Assembly (NCBI GenBank): GCA_947561715.1 | Contig: OX387201.1 | Coordinates: 18,118,001-18,182,000 of the forward strand | Source of the DNA: Ascidia mentula | Lineage: Eukaryota > Chordata > Ascidiacea > Phlebobranchia > Ascidiidae | Length of the DNA stretch: 64,000 nt | Direction: 5' to 3' | Shown here: positions 10,433-22,682 of the stretch, in pieces | Numbering within the stretch: position 1 is the stretch's first letter | How the letters are laid out: every line of letters begins with the position of its first letter | The notes under the pieces: model-generated | Database searches by the model: none | The model's input: only the letters and a program-made list of their open reading frames with translations | What the model was told of the DNA's origin: nothing | Translations under genes and position numbers: made by a program

Positions 10433-11720
10433 AAAAATAATCACGATTTAGTGCTCGTCGGTGTAGGGTTGTCCACATCGTGGGTGACCTCATGATACCA
10501 AACTGTATATTTGATCCAGGATTTTTCAAATCTTTTGCGATGTGGGGCGTGTTTGTTTCAGGAACGTTTGCTTGTTCGGCGGACGCTCGACTCGAAAAGA
10601 TGCCACGAAACATCGAAATATAAAAGGGAAAATATAACGCGGTTGGTTATGTGTTGCGAAATTGGAAGTTGTGTTTGTGGGCGTATGCAGACTGCGGTAC
10701 GCAGATGCTTTGAGCTTTCCTTGCCCTCACGTTTTGTGTTTAATTAACTGTGTGCTATAATTAACTGTGTGCTACAACGTGTTCTGTTTTAGTGCGTGGT
10801 ATACTGTTTTCTTGTGACCTTTTTCAAATTAACTTGTTTTCATATATTATTTTTGCAATGGTTAAAATGCGTTGCGTGTGAGTTTCGATTGTTACTTTTT
10901 AGGTGACAATTTTATGATAACCCTCAATCAAGAGAGGCTGACTGCGGTACATTTATGGTGTGACATTTATTAATCCTGTATCATGCTGATAACTTTAACT
11001 TGCAAAGTGATTGCTTTGTGGATTTCCCGTTGAACCTCAGAGCTGCAACGACCACTAGCTGACGCTACAGAGAGTTGGTAAGAAAGGTTGCACGGTCTCA
11101 GGCGATCAGCAAATAAATCACGGAACACTTATTCCGTAATACTTGCGGCTAAAGCTCCCAAAACCATTTAATGGGTGATATAGTATTTTTTTACCACTTA
11201 CTTAATTAAACCGAGGTTATCTCTGAAGTTGAATAGAGTGAACTTAATCAGCAAAATTTCACAAACAAATATATTTGACGAAACGTACAAGTGTAAAAAA
11301 GCATTGATGAACTTAAAACATTACAAAACGCACAAATGAAGTGATTGGCAAGAATGTTTTTCCCAGTTAGAAACATTTTTTTTGTTTGCTTCAAATTAGG
11401 AACAAAAATCTCCCTGTGTGAAAGTCCATTACAACAGAGTTTGAAAACAAATAACTGCATTTTGTGAAACAAGATTGAAAAATCCCTTTCTGGAAACCAA
11501 AACTAGTTTCTGTAACTCCCACGAATTTTGATACTTACACATTTCAGTCGCGCATCAAACTTATTCGATTTTGGACCAAATCTTGTCCGCATTCTCTGAC
11601 TGTGGTAATACGTTCAAATAATATTAACCCCAAACTTCCTGAAACAATTCTACATGATTTGGTGCAGTATTCACCATTTTTGCCCATTGAAGAAATTGTA
11701 ATACAATTTATGATTGAGCT
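10433..11720. other. Intergenic stretch, nothing supportable
   Basis: Open frames of 74-78 codons on both strands lack splice signals and recognisable motifs. It should contain the 3' UTR of the membrane-protein gene that ends at 11721. Confidence 0.4.
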
Positions 11721-14700
11721 CTAAAAAGGGTCTTCCAGGCATTCGTCGGCACAGTCGACCATTCCAAGTTCTGCTGTGCTTTCATTACTGGTTTTAATAA
11801 TTGTATCCAAACCAGCCGAAGTGGAAGGTCCTAATTCCACTTTATCTTCCCACGTGGGATTCCAACCGTCGTTGTTGGGTGTTTTGGGCGTTGGAGGTTC
11901 GGTGGGAACCAGGTAGCTGCTAAAATACAGAGGGTGGAATTATGAGAAGGGCGCACTGAGAGTATATCAGCCCCATATCGGTAGTTTTAAGTTATAATGT
12001 AAAATGTAATTTAATTCTTATGCACGTTGTAGGGAAAGCAACTGTGATGATGTAGCACTTTCTATGTATTTTGACCATGAAAAACCCACCGTTTGTGAAA
12101 CCGTTGTTACTTATTATTCGGTTATAAATCGTAAAAAATTTATGAGGGCAAAAGAAGTGTCAAATTCCTAACAAACGATTTAGTCGCTTTGGGGTTAATT
12201 GGATGATATGGCGATAAATGTAAGACCAGCGCCCTGCATATATTGGTGTCAGGTGAAACCTAGTTAAAAAATCATCTAATATTCTTGTTTAGGATTCACG
12301 AACGACAGTCCTGACAACAACATATGGGTCGACAAATGGGAAACGGAGAGAATTCCTAGATTCGTTCCGGTCTGACGTGGGACAGCGCAGAGACAATAAA
12401 ACACTGTGTCATACAACTGAAACTAGTGACGTCAATTGATACCGCGATCTGTTGCTGAACAAGATCGATAATTTCTCCCAAACCCGAACGCATTCTGCTT
12501 CGACAACAAACGTAAGCGGTGGGAAGCAAATAATTCGTGAAAGGTCTCATCTGTTAAAGTACACGTGTCGTAGCGATGAGTAGACATAACCGACCTGTTA
12601 CATTGAATTTCCCGGAACGTGTAGGTATCCAGGGCGTCTTTTTCATACAGTTCCCTGTGTGAGCACATGTGTAGAATCTCCCAAACTGTCAGAGAGCCGG
12701 TAATCTGCCATGGGAAAATATGTTGATCTGGTTTGTGGTTTGAACTGAGCGTTGTTGCTACCATGCAACTAATAATCACATAAACCATTAATACTCATTT
12801 GTTTATTTTAAATTTCGTGTTATTAGAAACATGTGAGCATCTTTGTCATTCTTTGACAAATAATATGAACAAGTAGTGCCCAACGCTGCCGATCGTCAGG
12901 TTTAAATAGGATTTTCACGGTGCATTACCACGTATAAACGATCATCGACTGGACTTGTGTACGTTAAAATGCCACCCACATCGAAAAAGCTCAGAAGTGT
13001 AAAATCTGTTTACGCCCTGAACTGTGGTTTTTCAGCTTTTTTAGTCGTGATTAACCTTCCTTTTCGTAAAATTAACGGTTGTGTTCGTTGACAACATTTT
13101 TACTCTTCTTTCCTCAAGAAGCTATGGCGCAACATTACTTAGCGATGTTTTTCAATAGTTTCCGCCAAACTTACTTAGCGAGAACTCCCTAACGTTCATA
13201 AGCGCATATGTTATGTAATTGGGAGATACGAGTTGTGTTGTTAAACTTACGAAGTTAATGCAGGTGAGCATCCACAAATAACATGTTTTCTCCTCGCTCT
13301 CCTTCAGATAACACGATATTGTAGCGTCGTAACATCGGACTGTCTTGGGTATGTGCATTCTGTAGGTCGCGATAATGGCGACAAAAGCTACGACCTCCAG
13401 CAGCAACCTGTGTAAACCAGAAACTTATTTGGACACACACTTAGTGGTAAGGGAGATTTTTAGATGGATATTGCACACAAACACATAAAGGAGATGTTGA
13501 AGGTTTTTAGGTAAAATATCCAAAAAAGGTCCTGAAAAAGGCTTTTGTTGTATTATGTGTATTTAGTTTATCATTTGAATAAGATTTTCTAAAGCTTTAC
13601 GAGCAACTTTGGGCGAATTTAATGTAGAAATATTGATCACTGTTCACTATTTCAGCGTTGAATTGCCGAGACAGTTGCATTCCTAATATCCACTATGTAA
13701 ATAGCTATGTATTGAACAAGTGATAAAAACATATCTTCCCCATATACCTCATTGCAGCACGAATGAAGGCAGATATGAAAGTTGTAAGACAGGGCCACTT
13801 GCATCCTTCCAACGGACAGCTAACGAAGTCTTGTCCAACTTCAAAGGGCGTCCACGGTAACATTAGTATCCACGGTATCGCAGCTGTTAACAGGGTCAGT
13901 GCCCACGCAAGCAATGGTGAGAAAGCACCGTTGTACGCCACACTGAAATGTTAAACGCGCGTTAAACAAATATTCGATCATGTTTTGTATTATGTGGAAT
14001 AGAAATAAAAAAACTAATGTCGAGATCTTCAAACCAGTTTAAACCAGAGCAGAAGCAAGAACTGATTACAACGCCAACACCTTTTTTATGTTTTTTTTTC
14101 TATTAAATTTATCCTTTATCTGATTATGTGGATTTTTGGCCAATCCTGCAACTGCATCTTATCATTATTTAAACATTTTTTACCTTAGGCAAGTTTCTCT
14201 TATCTCATTCGTGTCGTTGGATGGATTCGGTCTGTAAGATCCAAGATCCAGATGCCTAAAAAACATTTTACAGATCACTAAAAGCATGCAAATTTGTTTT
14301 CGGGTAATTGTTTGACCTTGGACAGAAGACCGACATCATGCAAGAATGCACAATATTATTACGCGGATCGAAAGGAACTGAATTTTAAAATCAAAACTTT
14401 TGTTTGTGTAATTTAGGGGGTTTAACTTTAAATTGTCCTGCATGACACTAAGAGCTGCAAATGCTAAAAAATATTGTGTTTTTTAAAGTTGATTTGACAG
14501 ATCAATTACTTTGGGCACCCAAAGACTTTTTAAACATTAGATCTTCTTACTTTATTGATTCTCCAAGTCTGGTTTGATCGCATACGATTTTGGTGACGTC
14601 ATTTGCAAACAGCCTTCCAGCCAAAGCTCCGCATATTATCACACGTATAATGATGAACACCTGTAACAAGCTGTATTTAAAAACAGGCACATTTTATCTT

Positions 14701-15556
14701 TTCCTTACGTATTTTTTGTCATTGCATTGAGGAAGCAAAATATGTTTGCCTTTTTTTTCCCGACGGTTTTATAAAGTCACAAAACAAATATTTTTTAACA
14801 TGCAGAGTGTTTTGCACTAAGAGCGAAGTTAAAAAAAATGCAGCAAGATTTTTTATTACTGTCCGGCTTTATTGAATCGAACCATTAGTGTTTTATAGTG
14901 AACGATGTGATCTTACTTAAAATCCATGTAGCTGCCATGTCTAAATACGATTGTTTGTTTAAAGTGTCAATAGCCAAACCCACTGGTGCCTTGAATAATT
15001 GATGACTGGCCATTGGGTATTCCGTTGTGATAATGCCTTGCGGAATTTTGCCATTGCACTGTTTCCCCGGAAAAGATCATTTGATGATTGCGGTAGCTTA
15101 TAATATTGATCCACCAGATTTAAATTCTCCCTTGCAGTTGAGCAATCAATTATTTTTAGATTTTATTTTTGCTTTTGTTTTCACTTTGATTTAAACATGT
15201 TTTATTATTGCTATTCTAATTGGGATTGTATTGGGATTGAAGATACAGCAGAAGCACAGAGATAAAAAAGGGGATCACTGCAAATCACAGATGTTATAGC
15301 TTTTACTTCACACAGCCCAACCCATATGAAGTAACATTAATAAAGCAATGGGTGTATCTATGTAACACAGAGAAATATATTGACAGGCAACTTATCATTT
15401 AATGTACCATGAACTGTGTGTAACCGACGAGCTGGGACGTGGAAAACATTCCGTTGCGTAACACGTTATTAAACAGAGCAGCTATGATGCAATCTGATGT
15501 TGAAGCTTGTTTGTCTGATCTTGGTCTTCTTTCTTCTAATCGTTCGCGTTGAGCTT
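11721..15556 (-). CDS. Unrecognised multi-pass membrane protein, partial model
   Basis: In transcript order the exons 15408-15556, 14551-14660, 14184-14255, 13748-13942 and 13251-13407 join in phase. They read a cytosolic-looking RERLEERRPRSD segment, a membrane helix (MVFIIIRVIICGALAG), a loop with two Cys and an NDT glycosylation site, a second helix (LLAWALTLLTAAIPWILML), a Cys-containing segment, a third helix (LLEVVAFVAIIATY) and another Cys-rich stretch. The last exon, 11721-11919 (TAG), encodes an acidic Pro/Thr-rich tail ending CADECLEDPF. It needs a two-base carry-over that the 13251 exon does not supply, so at least one exon between 13250 and 11920 is missing from the model. Upstream exons are missing too. 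I compared it mentally with DUOXA, claudins and GPCRs and found no convincing match. Confidence 0.55.
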
Positions 15557-18500
15557 CTACACACGTACAACATTAAAGGACTTATAGATTGTGTTAATAC
15601 GCACCAGGTCAACCCCATGTTAAACCGCTAATATCAAGTTTAATTTTGTTCGCTAAATGACTTTCAGCCTTCCACGTGTAGAGGCTTGATTGCATTCGTT
15701 ACAGATTAACCAAACGCCTCAATAAACTACCTGGGTTCTTATCGCAGCAAATCAGTTGCAAAAAAATTTTTTTGGACATAAAAATATGTTTTACGAAACA
15801 TATAAAATTCGATTATGTTGCGACATAAACGGCGTAGCAGAACAGTGAGCCTTGACATACAGATTTGCCAATAAACGAAGAGTGATAACAAATACTATTT
15901 GACAAATACAAGAAAATAATCAGTTTCACAACTGAAGAACTTAACAAGGCAATCGCATGATCTTGCCAAAAGTGAACAACTAAAAGTAGTTTAGACGATT
16001 ATGAAATAAGTGAGCAACATACCGCGTTAAAAAGTGTGGAAAGCCGAACGATGATCGATAATTATTGTACCTGTTCGAGAGTGCAAAAAAATACGAACTT
16101 AAATTGATTTAGCCGTTACTCTTCTACTGCAACTTGCAAAACCCTAAACTAAACAAATTCCTGTAAGTGAAAATATCAGGTGTTAATGTAAGTGATTGTA
16201 CATTCAGTCAAACACAGAAAGGTCCTAATCGCACTACTTCACCGAACCGTATCTCTGATAGCAAACAATTTGACACGGAAAAATAGCCCGCAAATGTGCG
16301 AAAAGTTCACGCTCATCATTTTCGATTAATCTTTCCATAAGACTTTTTATGTTGAAAACATTAACTTACTCCAATCTGTAATTGTAATTCCTTTACACAA
16401 TGAGACAGCCCCCTGTTGCCACAAACCAAAGTATTTAAAATCCCGTAGTGAAAATAAGGCTTACTGCAAGGTATACCGGAAGTATTACATTCAAAACTAC
16501 GGTTAGCAAACCTTAACGCAAGTTTTACTGACGCCTCTCAACCTGTCCCTGCGACTGCAGGTCGCGCGACCGTTACCATAAGGCGCCCTTGTCACGGAGA
16601 GCGGCTACTCTTATTACCGGCTGCCAATCTCGCACCCAAGGGAAAGAGAAAAGGGCAAAGTGTCACGATCACATATGCCGTTGTCATGCCAACAGCGGCA
16701 CTATTCGTGCCACCAGGTATTGGTGGCACCCTTGATGTTGTTGCGGTTAAATGGCTTGTGGCGTGACCGCATTTGCGTCGATCGTTGGAGGTATCCGCCA
16801 CATTTTCACATTTTGCTTAACTGCATTCCCGGTAAAGCGTTTTGTATAGAAGTATAATTATTTCTTGCCATCTTGAGCAAATTTAACTTGAATGCGCAAT
16901 TCGATTGATTTTTTGTAAAAATGGCCGAAAATCGTAGTAAGATACGTAAGTTTTGCAACGGTTTCCGTTACATTATCATTTGACCAAATTGCAACAGAAT
17001 CACATGTTCTATGTGTCCGGTTACAGTGGGTGAAGTTTGACCAAGTTAGGAGTCGCCTCTAACGCAGATATATCACTTCTGCAGTTCTTCGCATAGTTCG
17101 CTCCCAATGAAATGAATTAGTTGGTATTAAATTTTGCATGCGATCAATATCCATTTTACGTCCGATAAAATCCCTAAGTTGACATATTTTGGCAGCATCC
17201 TTAGAAAGCGAATAGATCTATGAGCAGGGCGTTACTTTACTGGATTTCCGTTATGGATTTTACGTCAGTCAGGGTTCAACAGGAAGTTTATTACAACGGA
17301 AAAACCAAAATAACGTTGGCAATTTAATCTGATACAGTTAGAATGCTCTCGAAATATGTCAATGTTGCCGTATCTACAAAGGTATGGGTTTGCTTTTCAG
17401 TCTTATAAATATTATAGCTGCAACTGATACTATTAATACGATATAAACACATTTATATGGATTTTATACCAGTACATATTCACGGCTAAAGCAACATGCG
17501 AATAGAATGCAAAAAAATTCTCAACATAGGCCGATGAACGACAGGTGGACCCCACAATAAAATGCTCCACAGAAGACGAAGACAATGTTCGAAACCAAGC
17601 TTAACAACCCGACGATTTTCATCTTGCAAAGCCAACCTAAGCTTCTGCGGTCATTCAAGCTGACCTAAATAAGTCAACAAATGTCAAACACTTGCTCGAT
17701 TTAACTTCCTGCCTTACCCACGGCTACAGGCGGTGATCGGCAATTTAACCAAACCACCAATTTATACCTTCCAGGAATCAACACTATATAACTGTCCTCG
17801 ATTGCCCACGTTTACATTCATCTCCTTCTGCGCCGACCGTACGAAAACCATGCTTCATGGCACATGTCACTCTTTACGCAAACCCCAGAATTTCGTGGTG
17901 ACCTTGAAAGCGACACGATTGAAGTTTACAGACGAACAAATCTCTGTGAGCCAACCTGTAATCATGATCACTGAGGCATGAAGCCGACTTTACAACCGAA
18001 TCCAAAACAAAATCGCCGTCGTTATACAACCTGTCAGTCGAATTTAAAGGAATACCAGGGGTAAAATATGTGTTGCTAGTGTGATATCATAGCAGCACTC
18101 TCACCTTTAAAAACTATTAACAGATATGAAGAAGCAAAATATAGTTAATAATATGATGATCGTATACAATAAGTCACATCAAGGAATGATGGTAGTGGTC
18201 GTTCGAATTTTACATTGTACCACCTACATACTTCGTGAACGCTTACTGTTTTCCTCCGCAGAAAATATATTTTCTTAGACGCTGTGTTTAATTTGCGCCC
18301 GCGAACCTGTTTTGATATTGTCTAGGTTTTCCTTTAACACATCCAAGCGTACACAGCCAAGTGGTTTCACATGTTCCAAAACGCTCCAGCCACCGTAAAC
18401 TTTACCCTTGTGGTTTGTTTTCCGATCCCGACATTGTGAACGGAGAGCGATTCGTTCTGTCCCAATCAAAGCGTCTTTGTACTTTCGCTTGTTACGTCAT

Positions 18501-21500
18501 GTCGCGCTCCATGGTGCGTACCAACAACTACAACCCCGGAATGTTTTTACCGCGCGATCGGCGTTACAAAAGCTCAACAGATTCCTTTCTCAGTTAGTGT
18601 TACTTGCAAACTCTGCTAACATTGCAGTAATGAATACTGTACATGTAATTTATGTGCATTTTTTGGTTTTGGCTTTTTCAATAGCAGCTTGTATGCATGC
18701 ATATGAATTATAAAAAAAACTGTTAATGGTAACATATACCACTATTTGCACATAACCTGGTTAACCCTATAATACGCGATATACTTGTAAGAACTAGCGC
18801 AAGTAAACATAGTGAAACAACATAACTGCATGACCTCCTGATTTCTTCTGAAACGCGAATACAAGGAATTCTTCTCCACAATCTCAACTAATTCAAACAC
18901 AGGTTACAGCAATCTACCTTCCTCAAACACGAACGAGGTGAACCATTTTAACAACCTTACTTCATATTACAGCAAAATTAATTTCCAACAATAAGATCCA
19001 AATAGGTTTTAATTTGCGGCAAGCGTTGGTTTACCAGGATTCCTGGTTACGTTTTAATGTCACCGGAACAACATAATGTTCAAGACGCCCTTGCAACGAA
19101 TACTTCGAACCGATAGTCGTGCTTATGTGCACTGTTGCTATGGAATTACGTTCCATTACCAGACTATCTTCAACGGGCGAGTACAACCCTGAGTGCAGTA
19201 CGATAATGGATGATCAGTAAACAGAGTTTAGACACGTACGATATCTTGACCGGTATTTGTCCCCACTCGTGCGACTCGACCCGACCGCTATCGCCGATGA
19301 AAAACGTGTCGTATAACAGAAGCCGGGTTACTGTAACGGCGTTGTACTGGTTTGATAAATTGCAGTTTGACCTTTTGATGATGATGTTCGATGCGTAACT
19401 CTACAGGGTAATGTTCAATGTAGTTACATACGGTAGGAATTTGACACGTACGAGCTTGGATAGAGAATATTTGATGTAAGTTAGAATAGGTTCATTTTGG
19501 TTGTTTTCACATTGCCGACCCCCAATATTTATCTGTGTTGCTTTCTTGCGAGTAATACCTAAATATCATACAAACTAACAAAAAATGAATTTTGAGGTAT
19601 CTACTCAATATAGTTTTATACGTTAACTGGATCGCACAGTCACCTTTATCGTTTGTTTTGATATTTGGACGTGGAAAGATATTCTATTATTACCAGCATT
19701 ACAACGAATTTCCTGTTCGATAGCGGTTATTAATAATTATAACGAATGTCATTTGTTCTCCGCTGCTAAAACGGCACAAAAACCGCAGTTGTTGTGGCGT
19801 TCTACAGCGACCACAAATAAAATCAACCATGTGGCAAAATATTCGACTTAAGATTCAAACTTGAATACATCGGCACAGTCGTGTTATCACCCCAGTAGGA
19901 AACGAGTTTTCGCATCTCGTGTTTACGGTTGGTGGTTTACCGGCTCTCACAGAAGTTTGGAAATACAGAAACAAACTTAAATGCTCAAGAGTTTCAACTA
20001 GCTTTAGATAAAATAGCACTAACCCAAATGATGGTTTTGATAATTGTGCTTTGGTGCATGTTTTATTTAATTATTTTGCGTGGTTCTGGTTTGATTGATG
20101 TGTGATTGGTATCATGTAGATATCCAGCATTATTTTATCAACGATTGCTTTTATTTTGATGTGTGTGTATGTGTGTTTAACACGGGAAAAGGTAAACGTA
20201 AATATTTGTGGGCCTCGGAGAAAGGGCTAAAAGCACCCTAAGCGATGAATCGCGAGTTCAAATTTTCTTTTCTGCAACCTTCACCGTCATAATCCCCTCA
20301 AGCGACTTCCCTGACATTAAAACATGTCATGTTGTGAATACAAAAAGTTCTTCTTGCCTTAGTACGTTAAGTACGGAATGAAAAACACTTAATACATAAT
20401 ATCCTGATGTGGACCATATAGTCTACTTCAGGGTGGCCAGCACTATTGGGGCATAGACTGGCCACCTCTTGTTCAGTTGGTTCATGTGATTAGATCCGAA
20501 AAATATAAGTTTCACGCCCCGGTGATTTAGCCATAAACAAACTCTCGTTTGCTAATTATGTGAAGGTGTGCGATGATCAGAAAGTCTTTTACTCGCGTTG
20601 GTACAAGCTTAGGGAAAGACAAACAAAAGTTTGCGCGTGGTAAAGCCTTCTTGCTCGAAGAGCAAACGAGTATCTAAATCTGTTAGTAGTGTCAGATATT
20701 ACTTAAGGTACCCGTAAGCTACTAGTTGCACGGTTTTTTAATTCGGTTTTACTTTTGACAGTGGAACTTTGCAACCATGAAGTTAACAAAAATCTTACGA
20801 TTTCTGTCCCGCCATTACGCGCAAAACGAAACAGAGTTTTGCATTGAATAAAAAATTTCATCGCTTTTACGATCCACACACGATACCATATATCCCACCT
20901 GTGTGCTCGGGACGCTCAGACTTTTGTTCGACTGTTTGAATAAACGTCATCAATCACAAACCTGAAGGTGACAACAAAGTTGCAGATTTGGTCGAGTCTG
21001 CGGCTGACCGCAGTGCACACAATTTAGAGCATTGTAAGCGACACGTTCTTTAAACAGATAAATTACTTCGGACGAGAGTTATTGCTTATCGAGGTGTCTT
21101 AGTCTAATACAACCTGAAATTTACAACTATCTATTTGCTAAGACTGTCGGCAATACAAGTGGTACAACTCACTGCAATCAAATCAAAGCCGCGACCCCAC
21201 ATATTTTACAGTGTTTATTTATTTGCGAACACCGTCTGTTTGCCAACAGATGTCCCACAACGCTCGTTGTTACCCATCTACCACCTACACAAAAAGATGC
21301 TACGACATAAGAAGAATACGCCTTCATGCTAATAATAACCTCAAAAATCAATGCCTCATTATTTGTTGCCTGAGATTAGATAAAAAGATAAAAGAATCTG
21401 TTGTGAAGTGGTAAAGTATCGCTTTCAACTTGATCTCCTGTCTACTCATTTGCTGTAATGGTGAATACATACAAAAATACAATGCCTATTGGTCGCCAAG

Positions 21501-21619
21501 CGGTACAATATTAATAAAACCTCTTTAGCGACACCTCCCGGTGTTAAATTTTTTTCCGTATGATCACTAGGTAGCACTAGAGAATAATATATATATATCT
21601 GACCACATCAATAAATGCG

Positions 21620-21708
21620 GGTGATTGGCAGCAATGGTCAAGCATCCGACCCATGTACCAAGAAGAAAGAAAAAAACCTGATCGGGGTTCGAATCCCAGA
21701 TCGGTAAA
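21620..21708 (+). repeat. tRNA-derived SINE-like repeat
   Basis: An A-box-like GGCAGCAATGGTCAAGCA at about 21627-21644 is followed by AACCTGATCGG and a perfect B-box GGTTCGAATCC at about 21686-21696, then a short A-rich tail. The 5' half matches the minus-strand unit at 61281-61379. It is a Pol III-type retroposon or its fossil. Confidence 0.65.
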
Positions 21709-22498
21709 AAATGAATTTTATCGACCTTTTTTAGTTTGTGGGCCAGTTTTTGTACTAAATGCTTCACGATTGAATTTAACCTTCACAGATCGTCCCAAAA
21801 TTATTCGCTTGTAAACTTGTAATTTTGCAACTAAATACTTCTATTAATTAGTCTTTTTGATTCGACACTTTTATTACGTGATGTTTTTGTTGTGTCGCGT
21901 TAAATTTAATTGTTTTTTGTCAACAACACCTCCTTTTATTTAATTTGCCTTATTTTGGGTAAAAACTTCGTGACAAAATTTACATTTGCTTTTTCGCGGC
22001 AAAAATCAGACAAGTCTCCAACGATTTGAGAATTGTGTAGTTTATGTGACGTCACTTACCGGCCACGCTTTGCAAATATTCAATCCTCTGCTTCTTGTTC
22101 TCGAACCTTCGTCCGTTTTGGTGAACGGGGCTTGCCAACGAATCAAAAAACTTCATCGTCATATTTCTTGTTCATTCAGCGCCAAGAAACTCGTGGCAAG
22201 CTTGTTTTGTTAAAGTCTTAAAAGGTTATGTCTATAATCTGTAAAGTAAAATAGAATTCCACTGCATCGACCATCTTAAAGAATGCATTTTCGTACATCT
22301 GCTGAATTCAAATTAAGATTGGCATCGTGACGTTCGCCCATGCAATTGGATCTGGATTAAGCCTCTCAATTCAAGATGTCCCAATGAATATTTAATTGCG
22401 TCCGCTCTTGGCACTTGATACGGACTTTGTTATAAGCTACTTGCAATGAAACCTTCAAAACTGTAAACCCTGCACTATTGTTTTCCAAGTACACAAAC

Positions 22499-22682
22499 CT
22501 CGTGTCCACTTTTCAGAAATTGAGCGACATATAGTAATGGTATGTGCCTGGCAAGGGGTTGAACCCTTTTCACCTTAGACAAACTTTCCAAACAGTTAAT
22601 CAGATTCGCAGGGAAATTTGTAAACGCCCACAACCCTTGGCTTACAAACATGTCATTTTTTTGAGAAAAACGCCAGCTGATT
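22499..22682 (-). CDS. Possible isolated claudin-like exon
   Basis: Between an AG acceptor (TCTGAACAG) and a GTTTGT donor lie 61 codons with SWRFSQ, then SQGLW, NLINC and QPLARHIPLLYVAQFL. The spacing resembles the first extracellular loop of claudin-type four-helix proteins (W, then GLW, C, R). The first of the two loop cysteines is absent and no partner exon was found. It may be a gene fragment or chance. Confidence 0.22.

Noticed and set aside
12432-12788. 118-codon minus-strand frame, candidate missing exon of the membrane protein
   Set aside because: No acceptor/donor pair gives the required phase and no motif supports it.
11721-15556. The membrane protein as DUOXA, the DUOX maturation factor
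   Set aside because: The DUOXA N-terminal motif and glycosylated loop are not visible, and the gene is not head-to-head with DUOX.
17520-17622. Minus-strand short frame starting like a signal peptide
   Set aside because: No donor joins it in phase to the 15.4-15.6 kb exon.
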